From the IMG/VR virus record IMGVR_UViG_3300042542_001562, positions 1 to 37,281 of that record: a stretch of 37,281 nt of DNA. The stretch is one strand, 5' to 3'. The notes beneath the pieces were generated by a model. It worked only from the letters and a program-made list of their open reading frames with translations, was not told the DNA's origin and did no database searches. A program made the translations under genes and the position numbers. Shown piece by piece: positions 1 to 6,953 of this stretch. The stretch is from a virus. Position 1 is the stretch's first letter. Each line of letters starts with the position of its first letter.

Positions 1-640
1 AGTAACTTGCCTGCTTCATGTCCATAAGGTGACCGACTTCCATACCATAGATAGTTTTATTCTTACCGTATAGTCCAGTAGTCTCATGCTGTAGTCCCAG
101 TTTGTGCGTGTGTCCACACACAACACTCTTACCCAGCTTCTTAGCTAATGACATAGCTGTACTTCCAGGAGTTTGTATTGACCTGCCTTCATCACCGTGT
201 GCCATTACCCAGCCTGGTAGAAGTTCTTTAAATTTGTGCAGGTATTGTATGTTTAAAGAATGATACCCCAGCAATTCTTCTATCTTGAGAGTATCAAGAG
301 AGCCGAATGCCGGGGCATATTTTCTAATGTAAGTCTGTATTCTATCCGTATGATTAGACCTTTGAATAACAAACGGTTTATTTCTACCGAGTGCTGCTCT
401 AAAGTCTGCCATTATGTTGTACGTTAAATCAATTGAATCTTGTAAGGTTGGTGCGTACTCACCAGCCATACCCTTATTCCAACGCGAAGGTTCGGGTGCG
501 TCTAGCTCATCACCCACGCACCACAATTCGTGGGGCTTGTACCATTTGATGAACTTCATTACTGCATTGACACTCTTGTCGTCTTGATAAGGTATCTGCA
601 GGTCGCTCAATACTACTATTCGGCGTTGATGTGTTGCCAT
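1..640 (-). CDS. Calcineurin-like metallophosphoesterase, 3' end cut by window edge
   Basis: The reading frame starts at ATG 640 and stays open for 213 codons to the window edge. The metallophosphoesterase motifs appear in order: SDLQIP near residue 12 (first metal-binding Asp), VGDELD near 42 (GD motif), QRSNHTDR (the GNH-type motif), MAHGDEG and CGHTH (the late metal ligands). Such enzymes hydrolyse phosphomonoesters or phosphodiesters at a two-metal centre; the substrate is not evident. Phage relatives sit among replication genes, as here, and may act on nucleotides or nucleic acid ends. GGGAAGG lies 8 nt before the ATG. The start lies inside the preceding gene, giving a 131-nt out-of-frame overlap. 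The C-terminus is missing. Confidence 0.9.
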   Translation of the reverse strand, partial: MATHQRRIVVLSDLQIPYQDDKSVNAVMKFIKWYKPHELWCVGDELDAPEPSRWNKGMAGEYAPTLQDSIDLTYNIMADFRAALGRNKPFVIQRSNHTDRIQTYIRKYAPAFGSLDTLKIEELLGYHSLNIQYLHKFKELLPGWVMAHGDEGRSIQTPGSTAMSLAKKLGKSVVCGHTHKLGLQHETTGLYGKNKTIYGMEVGHLMDMKQASY

Positions 641-926
641 TAGGCAAGCCTTCCCATTGTCCGTTTTGAACCAATAGTCCTATTATGGCATAGTTTGCTA
701 GGTCCATGAAGGAATCAGCGATGGATTCGTAGTTCGGCGTGTCGCCACCCTTCTCGTAAAGGTTGTTAATCCTTGCAAGTTTGTCATACATTCGTACTCG
801 TAGTCCATTGATAGGACCACCGGGTGCGTTAGAGATATTGAGCGGACCGTAATCGTGCTGCTTCTTGAGTAGTAAATTCTTGAGGTCGGCGATGATGACA
901 TCTATATTATGCTCCATGTTTTCCAT
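510..926 (-). CDS. DUF1599 / nucleotide modification-associated domain 1 protein
   Basis: This 138-residue protein carries the DUF1599 signature: KKQHDYGPLN near residue 22, RMYDKLARINNLY near 45-57, and ESIADSFMDLANYAIIGLL near 67-85. The family occurs in many phages and has been linked by genomic context to nucleotide metabolism or base modification; no reaction is shown by the sequence. ATG 926 is preferred over ATG 917 because GGAGG sits 9 nt before it; the start overlaps the upstream gene by 20 nt. The conserved domain ends near residue 95. The last 42 residues read out of frame through the start of the metallophosphoesterase gene and have no family counterpart, so they may be a read-on tail rather than functional sequence. 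Confidence 0.85.
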   Translation of the reverse strand: MENMEHNIDVIIADLKNLLLKKQHDYGPLNISNAPGGPINGLRVRMYDKLARINNLYEKGGDTPNYESIADSFMDLANYAIIGLLVQNGQWEGLPNGNTSTPNSSIERPADTLSRRQECQCSNEVHQMVQAPRIVVRG

Positions 927-1221
927 TAAGTAAATCCTCCATACTTAGCTCGAAGTTTCTCATACCTTCATGAACCATTAGTTCTTCCCATACCCTATCG
1001 GCTTGACCCAATGGAGCGGCTACTAGTAGTGCTGCTAAACCTATTAGTAATTCTTGCGCTTGTTCTTTATCTTTCTTGTTAGCATGATAGATGTCATATA
1101 AGGCACCCAATATATCCAAAGCTTTATCTTCTGTTAGCTGTATACCAACTGACTTGTTCATGTGTTCAACATGACTCCATATACTTTCATCAAGAAGCAA
1201 TACAATTTCTGACTCGTTCAT
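907..1221 (-). CDS. Hypothetical protein, 104 aa
   Basis: I do not recognise this protein. It is acidic and looks helical, with a hydrophobic stretch near residues 58-73 (ELLIGLAALLVAAPLG) that could be a buried helix or one membrane segment. ATG 1221 follows AAGGA at a plausible distance and overlaps the end of the primase catalytic gene by 32 nt. The gene is co-directional with and overlaps neighbours on both sides, so it is almost certainly translated from the replication operon. Its place between primase and a nucleotide-associated protein suggests a DNA-metabolism accessory role, but that is only context. Confidence 0.7.
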   Translation of the reverse strand: MNESEIVLLLDESIWSHVEHMNKSVGIQLTEDKALDILGALYDIYHANKKDKEQAQELLIGLAALLVAAPLGQADRVWEELMVHEGMRNFELSMEDLLNGKHGA

Positions 1222-1819
1222 CTATCCATTCCTTTCCTAGTTTAATGAACACGCTATTTACGTCTTCACCTTCTGGCATTGCGATAACATTTGCGTTAGG
1301 TAACTCTCTTGTTATCTTCTTGCCAAACTCTGCACCTGCTGTATCTCCATCGGTTAATATGATAACCATATCGAAGTCATCTAGTATGCGTGAGTAGTGT
1401 GGCTTCCAGTTGTTAGCACCTGGAATACCTACCGTAGGGTGATTAGTTTTAACTGACATCATGATGCAGTCAAACTCTCCTTCGGTTACACATATGTATT
1501 TAGATTGCACAAAGCATGCTGGTGTATTAAACATGGTTGTCTTTGCGCCTACCATTCCCATGTACTTAGGGTCTACATCTCCCATTGCACGGAAACGAAT
1601 GTCAACTACACCGCTAGGTGTTATGTAAGGTATAGCTAATCTATTCTTAAAGCCCTCATGCCCAGGCATAGGGTCAACTACTACCCCTAGATGAAATGTT
1701 CGTGCCTCTTCTACCGAGAGATGTCGGGTTAGTAGATAGTCTTTTGCTACCTCTATTTGAGAAGCGTATTGTTGGGTTGCCCGAAGTAGAAATTGTCTGT
1801 GCGAATTCGATAGCCTCAC
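1190..1819 (-). CDS. DNA primase, TOPRIM catalytic part (split primase)
   Basis: The protein has the DnaG-type TOPRIM motifs: VTEGEFD at 111-117 (catalytic Glu), GIPGA at 131-135 and DGDTAG at 157-162 (metal-binding acidic pair). It should carry the RNA-primer polymerisation centre. At 209 residues it lacks the zinc-binding domain, which is encoded just upstream in another frame. The start is a GTG at 1819 with GAGAGGCGG about 8 nt upstream, so internal initiation is plausible; alternatively a frameshift fuses the two parts (this frame is +1 relative to the upstream frame). The 146-nt overlap is unusually long. An assembly indel is also possible. Confidence 0.9.
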   Translation of the reverse strand: MRLSNSHRQFLLRATQQYASQIEVAKDYLLTRHLSVEEARTFHLGVVVDPMPGHEGFKNRLAIPYITPSGVVDIRFRAMGDVDPKYMGMVGAKTTMFNTPACFVQSKYICVTEGEFDCIMMSVKTNHPTVGIPGANNWKPHYSRILDDFDMVIILTDGDTAGAEFGKKITRELPNANVIAMPEGEDVNSVFIKLGKEWIDERVRNCIAS

Positions 1820-2036
1820 TTAATGTACCGCCTCTCTTTTCTTTTATTAAATCATATATGTCTCCAGCAACACCGCAACCATGACATTTAAATTTGTTAA
1901 GTTCAAAGTTAATTGCAGATGATGCAGTTCTATCTTCATGAAAAGGACATCTCATCTTACGCCAGCCGTGCCCATCTGACGGCAGGCTGGCGCCTAGATA
2001 AGCTAAGTAATCACTTACCTTGTGCTTCTCTTCCAT
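1674..2036 (-). CDS. DNA primase, CHC2 zinc-binding part (split primase)
   Basis: The first 80 residues match the primase zinc-binding domain: C30-P-F-H33 and C51-H-G-C54 form the CHC2 zinc site, followed by GDIYDLI and the SEAIEFA helix. In DnaG this domain recognises template and regulates initiation. ATG 2036 has AAAGG 6 nt upstream and overlaps the nuclease gene before it by 26 nt. From about residue 82 the frame becomes Ser/Arg/Thr-rich and lies over the TOPRIM gene in another frame, so the real functional part likely ends there. Together the two ORFs equal one small phage primase. Confidence 0.88.
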   Translation of the reverse strand: MEEKHKVSDYLAYLGASLPSDGHGWRKMRCPFHEDRTASSAINFELNKFKCHGCGVAGDIYDLIKEKRGGTLSEAIEFAQTISTSGNPTIRFSNRGSKRLSTNPTSLGRRGTNISSRGSS

Positions 2037-2367
2037 CAGTAACCTTTCTTAGTAAATCTATCCATACTTGAACGGGCATAGTGGCGTACCAATCGGATGG
2101 ACTCCCCTTGCCTTTCCGCTTGTGTACCACTACACCTGTCCAAGCTTTATCATTAGCCATCTCGACTAATAATTCTTCTACCCACCCTGCCAAGTCCATC
2201 TTGGCGTGGTTTTTAATCTCTATTGTGACTCCAGGTATGCCAGATATATCGCCCTTATCTAGTGTTGCACCAGCTAAGCGACGGTCTACGTAAGGGAACC
2301 ATTCTTTAAGATACTTTACTACATCACGTTCTGCTTGGCTACCCTTAGCCTTAGACGCTGAACTCAT
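2011..2367 (-). CDS. PD-(D/E)XK nuclease, Holliday-junction-resolvase-like
   Basis: This 118-residue protein has the compact order of PD-(D/E)XK resolvases: E13 in KGSQAERDV, D40 in LDKGDISGI, and E50-x-K52 in VTIEIKNH, followed by the helix GWVEELLVEM and a basic strand VVVHKRKGKGSP. Archaeal Hjc-like and phage resolvase-like nucleases share this layout and cut branched DNA; here that would serve recombination or clearing of DNA before packaging. The ATG at 2367 shares ATGA with the stop of the ATPase gene, so translation is coupled. Specificity for four-way junctions is inferred from architecture and length only. Confidence 0.8.
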   Translation of the reverse strand: MSSASKAKGSQAERDVVKYLKEWFPYVDRRLAGATLDKGDISGIPGVTIEIKNHAKMDLAGWVEELLVEMANDKAWTGVVVHKRKGKGSPSDWYATMPVQVWIDLLRKVTDGREAQGK

Positions 2368-3185
2368 ACTGGCATTTCTACTTGTTGATAATCTTTATAT
2401 GTATCTTCTAAATACATAGAGCCTGGTTCAAAACTTAAGGTAACGTATGTGTTACCAGTTTGGTCAGCCTTACCATAACGATTCTTTACTGGTGCTACGC
2501 ATAAGTATGTATCTTTACCTTCATGCATTAGCTGTTGACCAACTGTTAATACCATTGCAGGTATTTGATTAACCATACCTTGTAGAGATGAACGTGGTTG
2601 ACATGGTCTACCCTCGTATCCTTCTTTAGTATGGTGCAGTACCAACACACATGCATTGGTATCCCTTGCTAAGTACTTAAGTTCTTTCATTGCTGCTCGC
2701 ATACCAGAGAACTCTTCATGTCCATCCATAGAGATGTCCATTAAGTTATCAACAACTATAAGGGTAGGACTTCTACCCCACATAGTCTCGAATGCAGCAA
2801 CCTCTTCATCTAAATCTTTAAGTGTAGGGCTAGGTTCAAATGACCAATACAAATGATTGTTGTTAGCAAGAATAGACTCAGCAGTATCTGGATTATGTTT
2901 TAATAGATTCTCCGCTTGCTGTTGAGTCATCTTGCCTGACATGGCAATCAATCGCATAGCCATGGTATGTGCATTAGTATCAGCTGAGAAATATAATGTT
3001 GGTTGTTTTAATCTTGCAGCTATATGTAGTGCAATAGAACTCTTACCAGCACCAGGAGTGCCAGCAATTACCGTAACTTCCGCACGTCTAAGTATCATAC
3101 CGGCACGTTCAAAGGCTTGAAAGGGAGCCGGTAAAGGCTCCCCTCCTACTTCTGATTTACGTACGCTACGTCGTAGTGTCTTCAC
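2364..3185 (-). CDS. DnaB/RecA-like replicative helicase ATPase
   Basis: A single RecA-fold ATPase domain of 273 residues: Walker A GTPGAGKS at 42-49, Walker B LIVVDN at 142-147, and an HHTK motif at 184-187 typical of DnaB/KaiC/RepA-like ATPases. The N-terminal DnaB domain is absent, so it resembles the minimal helicases of small phage replisomes. It probably forms a ring that unwinds DNA and works with the split primase encoded just downstream. The start is a GTG at 3185 inside the 3' end of the zinc-ribbon gene (20-nt overlap) with only a weak GGGA ribosome site, suggesting coupled translation. Confidence 0.85.
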   Translation of the reverse strand: MKTLRRSVRKSEVGGEPLPAPFQAFERAGMILRRAEVTVIAGTPGAGKSSIALHIAARLKQPTLYFSADTNAHTMAMRLIAMSGKMTQQQAENLLKHNPDTAESILANNNHLYWSFEPSPTLKDLDEEVAAFETMWGRSPTLIVVDNLMDISMDGHEEFSGMRAAMKELKYLARDTNACVLVLHHTKEGYEGRPCQPRSSLQGMVNQIPAMVLTVGQQLMHEGKDTYLCVAPVKNRYGKADQTGNTYVTLSFEPGSMYLEDTYKDYQQVEMPV

Positions 3186-3348
3186 TTATCCCACAATCTG
3201 TTTCTAGTTGTGTGCCACATTCTTCACATGTACTTGCTTCACATTCTATATCGGTATCATAATGTATATCACATTCGTCCCATATTATATGAGCATTACA
3301 ACATTGAGATAGTTGTGGTGCTTCAGGGAAAGGTATTACTTCCCCCAT
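3166..3348 (-). CDS. Small zinc-ribbon protein, 60 aa
   Basis: A 60-residue acidic protein with a four-Cys pattern (QCCNAH near residue 15 and CEECG near 41) plus two nearby Cys, as in minimal zinc ribbons. Such proteins usually act as nucleic-acid-binding or protein-contact modules. The gene begins 2 nt after the preceding stop and overlaps the helicase start by 20 nt, so it belongs to the replication operon. The ribosome site is weak. No precise function can be assigned. Confidence 0.75.
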   Translation of the reverse strand: MGEVIPFPEAPQLSQCCNAHIIWDECDIHYDTDIECEASTCEECGTQLETDCGISEDTTT

Positions 3349-3350
3349 TG

Positions 3351-3788
3351 TTACTTGATTCTATCGGCTAAGAATGTATTCCACTCTGGCTCATGCTTAA
3401 GTACATAGATAGTCTTGCATTTATCTAATGCACCTCTAGCAGATGGGCAGAAGTATCCCTTATAGATACCACCATCCTTGCTTGGGCCTTGGAGTGCAGT
3501 CATCTTACCGTGAGGACATGTGCGCCCCCCACCTAACGATTGCGTTGGAGGGGCTTGGTTAAAAGGTGGTATCTCCTGTGCATTGAACGCTTGTTTAGCA
3601 TATGCAATAGCATTTGGAGCTTGAGATGGCTTAGCTATAACTTCTAGTTCTGTTATAGCAGATTGAATACTTGCTAATGAGGTAGCAACTAATTGGTCTA
3701 GTTCCTCACCTGTGTTAGCACGTACTGTTAACTGCGTACCTGATGCAGTTCTTATGTTGATACTGATTGGTGCTTCCGTACTACTCAT
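3351..3788 (-). CDS. Zinc-binding hypothetical protein, 145 aa
   Basis: ATG 3788 is chosen over an upstream in-frame ATG at 3833 because AAAGGAG lies directly upstream; it overlaps the nuclease gene by 8 nt. The N-terminal 50 residues form a beta-rich start and an amphipathic helix (TGEELDQLVATSLASIQSAI), the middle is Pro/Gln/Ala-rich and probably flexible, and the C-terminal part has C91-P-H93, C114 and C124 as a likely zinc site near GKMTALQGPSKDG. I do not recognise a named family. Position between a RecB-like nuclease and the helicase suggests an ssDNA-binding or recombination cofactor, which is inference only. Confidence 0.75.
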   Translation of the reverse strand: MSSTEAPISINIRTASGTQLTVRANTGEELDQLVATSLASIQSAITELEVIAKPSQAPNAIAYAKQAFNAQEIPPFNQAPPTQSLGGGRTCPHGKMTALQGPSKDGGIYKGYFCPSARGALDKCKTIYVLKHEPEWNTFLADRIK

Positions 3789-4410
3789 GCTTCTCCTTTG
3801 GTGTATACCATTGACATTGTGCAGTATATCCACACATTATGCAATGGTCGAAGTTAGGTAAAAATATACCAGACTTCCTTGCCTTATCAAACATATCTAC
3901 CAACGTCTCGACCTTGCTGTCATCCAGACCAGCAAGGTCGTGCGGTGGAGATAATTCTCCCTTACGTGCCATCCAGTAGTAACCTTTGGTTATGTTTAAA
4001 CCAAACTGTTTACGGATTCCATATGCATAGAAGGCTAACTGTAATGAACTATGCGGTGTAGTCTTACCTGTTTTTAAATCTACGATTACATATTCTTTAT
4101 TGAAACTATCATAGAACACCCGGTCGATTGCCATCTTAACTGTCACACCATTAACTACCGGTGCTAGTTCTAATTCAATTGCCAATGTCCCGTCGTCTAG
4201 CTTAGCGATTGACATGTGGGTATTTTCTTCACGCCATTGCACCCAGTTCTCTAGGAATTTATATCCATTCGCATACCACCACTCTCCATCTTCTGGATTG
4301 CGTGACTTCATTGCAGCCATGCGCCAATTGGATGTGTCGCTTAAATTATATTCTTCTCTTTCGTCAGCAGTAGCCTGCCACCATGTGTTCCAATGTTCTA
4401 AGATACTCAA
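3781..4410 (-). CDS. Cas4/RecB-like exonuclease, C-terminal part (split gene)
   Basis: This 209-residue frame holds most of a RecB/AddB/Cas4-type nuclease: D96 in AIDRV, D111-x-K113 in IVDLKTGK, the LQLAFYAYG helix (Gln motif), and a C-terminal C190-x2-C193-x5-C199 set that in this family binds an iron-sulphur cluster with one earlier Cys. That Cys and the N-terminal His are missing here but present in the preceding ORF, so the two encode one enzyme. The only start near the junction is TTG 4410, overlapping the upstream stop as TTGA. Likely role: processing DNA ends for phage recombination or degrading host DNA. Confidence 0.88.
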   Translation of the reverse strand: MSILEHWNTWWQATADEREEYNLSDTSNWRMAAMKSRNPEDGEWWYANGYKFLENWVQWREENTHMSIAKLDDGTLAIELELAPVVNGVTVKMAIDRVFYDSFNKEYVIVDLKTGKTTPHSSLQLAFYAYGIRKQFGLNITKGYYWMARKGELSPPHDLAGLDDSKVETLVDMFDKARKSGIFLPNFDHCIMCGYTAQCQWYTPKEKHE

Positions 4411-4595
4411 GGGTTCAACCTATCCCATTCTTCAGTCGCCTTATGTACGGCTGAACCTCCATAGAACCACCATGCTGGTAGCTCTGCAATTTTTTGTACT
4501 CTGCTTAAATAATATTTCCATCCACATGATAACCATTCAGTAAGTGATGAGTATGAAACGTGAATAGGTAAATCGTGGTCATCAATCTTAATCAT
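4407..4595 (-). CDS. Cas4/RecB-like exonuclease, N-terminal part (split gene)
   Basis: Sixty-two residues carrying the first elements of the Cas4/RecB nuclease fold: SYSSLTEWLSC (C24, the first Fe-S cysteine) and GGSAVHKATEEWD (the active-site His at 51). It ends at TGA 4407 just as the -1 frame opens into the rest of the domain. The codons at the junction read AAC CCT TGA; a -1 slip of the CCT-decoding tRNA onto CCC would read through into the downstream part. AAGGAG precedes ATG 4595 by 5 nt. This is the first gene after the promoter at 4656. Alternatives are a natural two-chain enzyme or a one-base assembly error. Confidence 0.85.
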   Translation of the reverse strand: MIKIDDHDLPIHVSYSSLTEWLSCGWKYYLSRVQKIAELPAWWFYGGSAVHKATEEWDRLNP

Positions 4596-4655
4596 TGGAC
4601 TCCTTAGTAAGGGCTGAACTAGGAGAAAGTAGAGAAAGCCTAGCCCAGCCTATAC

Positions 4656-4684
4656 ATTATACACCATGGAAAGGACACTAGAAA
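4656..4684 (-). promoter_or_regulatory. Predicted sigma70-type promoter of the replication operon
   Basis: On the minus strand a perfect TATAAT lies at 4661-4656, about 60 nt upstream of the nuclease start. At 17-nt spacing the -35 hexamer is TTTCTA (4684-4679), only a 3/6 match. The -35 region is overlapped by CACTAG repeats, which fits control by a bound regulator. Confidence 0.55.
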
Positions 4685-4720
4685 ATGAACTAAACTAGTG
4701 CCTTATTAGTGTACCACTAG
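4676..4720. repeat. Cluster of CACTAG/CTAGTG inverted repeats, possible operator
   Basis: Plus-strand hexamers: CACTAG 4676-4681, CTAGTG 4695-4700, TTAGTG 4706-4711 (one mismatch) and CACTAG 4715-4720. They form two inverted pairs with spacers of 13 and 3 nt. The first copy overlaps the predicted -35 element and the last overlaps the stop codon of the amidotransferase gene. The outer pair could also form a small hairpin in RNA. An operator is the simpler reading; no cognate regulator was recognised in the window. Confidence 0.45.
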
Positions 4721-5616
4721 AACGGGATAGCGTCCTGTCCTAGTTTCTTTGTGTGTCCTACCCGCCCATTCGGGTACCCACACTGACATAGTTCAGCAAC
4801 GTTCTCGCAATCAAAGCAAGAGCCACACCAGGTACATGTACCCATGCTCTCCCATAAATCAGCTTCTGATATCCATGCGCTGCAATTAAAACATTCTTGT
4901 ACTTCTAATTCATTATCTGGTTTGTCTTGTTTGATTGTATCTTTGGCTAACTTATTATACCCGCCGCTAGCCCAAGCATACTCATCATCGTAATCACCAT
5001 ACCAACCAGCGTACCGGCCAGTAACATTTGCTGTACCATAGGAATAACCTAAGTTACATGTATCGTTAGACCACCATACACCTGACTCATCTTCTTTGCC
5101 TGACTCAGCATTGAGTAGATACATAGGGTGCTTAGCGGCAGGGTCAATAGTAATGATACATACCTTTGAACCAGATGTATATTCTTGTAGCATATTCCAG
5201 ATGAAGTCATCATCTAGTGCGGTAACCCCACCTAATCTAGGTATTAACTCTTCAGCAAATACTTTAGTATCACTGCGGTCATCTTTATCTGGTATCTCAA
5301 TAGGTAAGATACCGTTATGCCCAAGATAGGTACGGTCATCATGACCTACTGCAAATGGGTGGCAATTCTCTAGTGTGCGAGAACCATGAGTAGCAAACCG
5401 AGCATGCCACATGGCATAGCCATCTTGATAGATAGCACGTTGTGCTAAGAACCTATTGATAGATTCATCTGCGTCCATGCTTTTCTCTACTATGATTCTG
5501 TTCTCACTAGGTACGGCAATGGCAAAGCCAAAGCCATGTGGATTATTTAATGCAGAGTTCTCCAACTTATCTCTTGACGGAGTAACTCCTGGTGGTAGTA
5601 CGCATAACATACACAT
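4717..5616 (-). CDS. Class-II glutamine amidotransferase with C-terminal zinc region
   Basis: The N-terminus reads Met-Cys, so removal of Met exposes Cys2 as the Ntn nucleophile of a GATase class-II domain. Other family motifs follow: HARFATHG 71-78, NCHPF 84-88 and the GHNG loop 99-102. This domain (about 1-190) releases ammonia from glutamine. The C-terminal part has eight Cys (242, 245, 261, 264, 267, 270, 277, 279), probably a pair of zinc sites. No synthetase domain is fused; the partner is the amidoligase gene 2 nt upstream in the same operon. AGAGGA precedes ATG 5616. The pairing with GS-like amidoligases is known for phages and bacteria; the amidated substrate is unknown. Confidence 0.9.
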   Translation of the reverse strand: MCMLCVLPPGVTPSRDKLENSALNNPHGFGFAIAVPSENRIIVEKSMDADESINRFLAQRAIYQDGYAMWHARFATHGSRTLENCHPFAVGHDDRTYLGHNGILPIEIPDKDDRSDTKVFAEELIPRLGGVTALDDDFIWNMLQEYTSGSKVCIITIDPAAKHPMYLLNAESGKEDESGVWWSNDTCNLGYSYGTANVTGRYAGWYGDYDDEYAWASGGYNKLAKDTIKQDKPDNELEVQECFNCSAWISEADLWESMGTCTWCGSCFDCENVAELCQCGYPNGRVGHTKKLGQDAIPF

Positions 5617-5618
5617 GA

Positions 5619-6938
5619 TTAGTCCTCTCTACTCTCATTGTGTGAATCGCTATTGAATGAACGATTGATTGTCTCAAACAAATTAGGATACTTATCGGTA
5701 TTAGAACCGATGTAACCTACATACTTTACCCAAGAGAATGGTTTATCTTTGGGGATTATCTTAAGCTCACGAGTATATTCAACTACTGAATGAACAAACT
5801 CTAAGCCAGATAATATTCTAGGTATATGTAATGAACCCTTAAACACACGAACTTCTAATGTATTATCTGGCTCGACATTAACGGCAGCATACCTACCATT
5901 TGATTGACTCTTGTATTTAACCTTTGGAATAATCTTACCTGCGTCAGAGAAGCTAGCGTAGTTAGAACTACGACCAGCAATCCTCTGTACTTGGCGTTCA
6001 TTATCATAGATTAGTTTAATGAATCTAATCTGATGGTCGTCATCATCGAATGCAGTACGACTTACATGTACGTGCAATCCACAAGTACTAGTATTCCAAG
6101 ACCTGAATCTTAACTTCTTAAGTTCAGTTAGCATAGTCCAAGGAAAATTCTTTTGATACTCTTCAAGTGTATGCGGATGAGTAACAATTTCGAAGCCATT
6201 TGCCAATGAACCATCACTCTTAAGATAGCCACGATACTTGCGATTACGCATTGGATTCATAGCATTATGTGCTAGTTCAGCACCTATTGCATAGTTATCA
6301 TTGGTATCTTCTACCTCTAGTTCAAAGCCAAGGTAGTACTTAGCTTCACCCCAAAATCTAGGGTCAGGTTTATAACTCCAGCTATGCACCCACTCACTGT
6401 AGTTTCGGTTATTATTTTCACAACTATGACCGTTCTCTTCACCAAAACATTCACCGCAATCATCACACTCTATCTCTTGATTGTAACAATCACGGCACCT
6501 GCTATCTTGATGTAACTCAGACCAGTATAAATCGTCTGCGTCACCAAACATTTGATTACATTCATCACATGCAACATAATCAGGATTGTTTTCTTCCCAT
6601 TGTTCTGAACATGATGGGCAGTATAATTTGTTATGAATATAATTCATCTTAACTTTAGGTACACCGCCGGTGTGCCATCCACCCCAACGACTACCTAAAA
6701 AATAGTGATTACATTCATCACATTGTGTAGCACATCTTTTATGACCATAGATTATTTCAAGGCAGTCATTGTCAGAAGATATTCTTGCAGACATTTGTAC
6801 CTTTGAGTATCTATAATTCCAGACGGCGTCAACATCACCTGTTGTGTCTGGCTCTGCATATATGTCATTACATACACCACATACATCTCGTATGGTTTCG
6901 GTAACGACATCACTTGATGTCTCTACTACATCAGGCAT
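5619..6938 (-). CDS. GS-like amidoligase with N-terminal multi-zinc-finger region
   Basis: Residues 200-395 match the putative amidoligase family (glutamine-synthetase fold): YLGFELEVE 202-210, KSDGSL 240-245, GFEIVTHP 248-255, CGLHVHVSR 286-294 and EVRVFKG 362-368 supply the Glu/His/Arg positions expected for ATP, metal and carboxylate binding. Such enzymes join an amine or ammonia to a carboxylate in an ATP-dependent way. Residues 18-175 contain at least eight CxxC-type pairs (for example C20/C23, C73/C76, C107/C110, C124/C127, C148/C151, C158/C161), so several zinc ribbons precede the catalytic domain and may hold the target. AGAAAGGAAA precedes ATG 6938. It is the direct neighbour of its likely ammonia supplier. 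The target could be peptide, wall or another metabolite; unknown. Confidence 0.88.
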   Translation of the reverse strand: MPDVVETSSDVVTETIRDVCGVCNDIYAEPDTTGDVDAVWNYRYSKVQMSARISSDNDCLEIIYGHKRCATQCDECNHYFLGSRWGGWHTGGVPKVKMNYIHNKLYCPSCSEQWEENNPDYVACDECNQMFGDADDLYWSELHQDSRCRDCYNQEIECDDCGECFGEENGHSCENNNRNYSEWVHSWSYKPDPRFWGEAKYYLGFELEVEDTNDNYAIGAELAHNAMNPMRNRKYRGYLKSDGSLANGFEIVTHPHTLEEYQKNFPWTMLTELKKLRFRSWNTSTCGLHVHVSRTAFDDDDHQIRFIKLIYDNERQVQRIAGRSSNYASFSDAGKIIPKVKYKSQSNGRYAAVNVEPDNTLEVRVFKGSLHIPRILSGLEFVHSVVEYTRELKIIPKDKPFSWVKYVGYIGSNTDKYPNLFETINRSFNSDSHNESRED

Positions 6939-6953
6939 TGCATTTCCTTTCTG

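Noticed and set aside
4214-4543. Plus-strand frame of 109 codons
   Set aside because: Antisense to the split nuclease, whose conserved motifs show the minus strand is coding.
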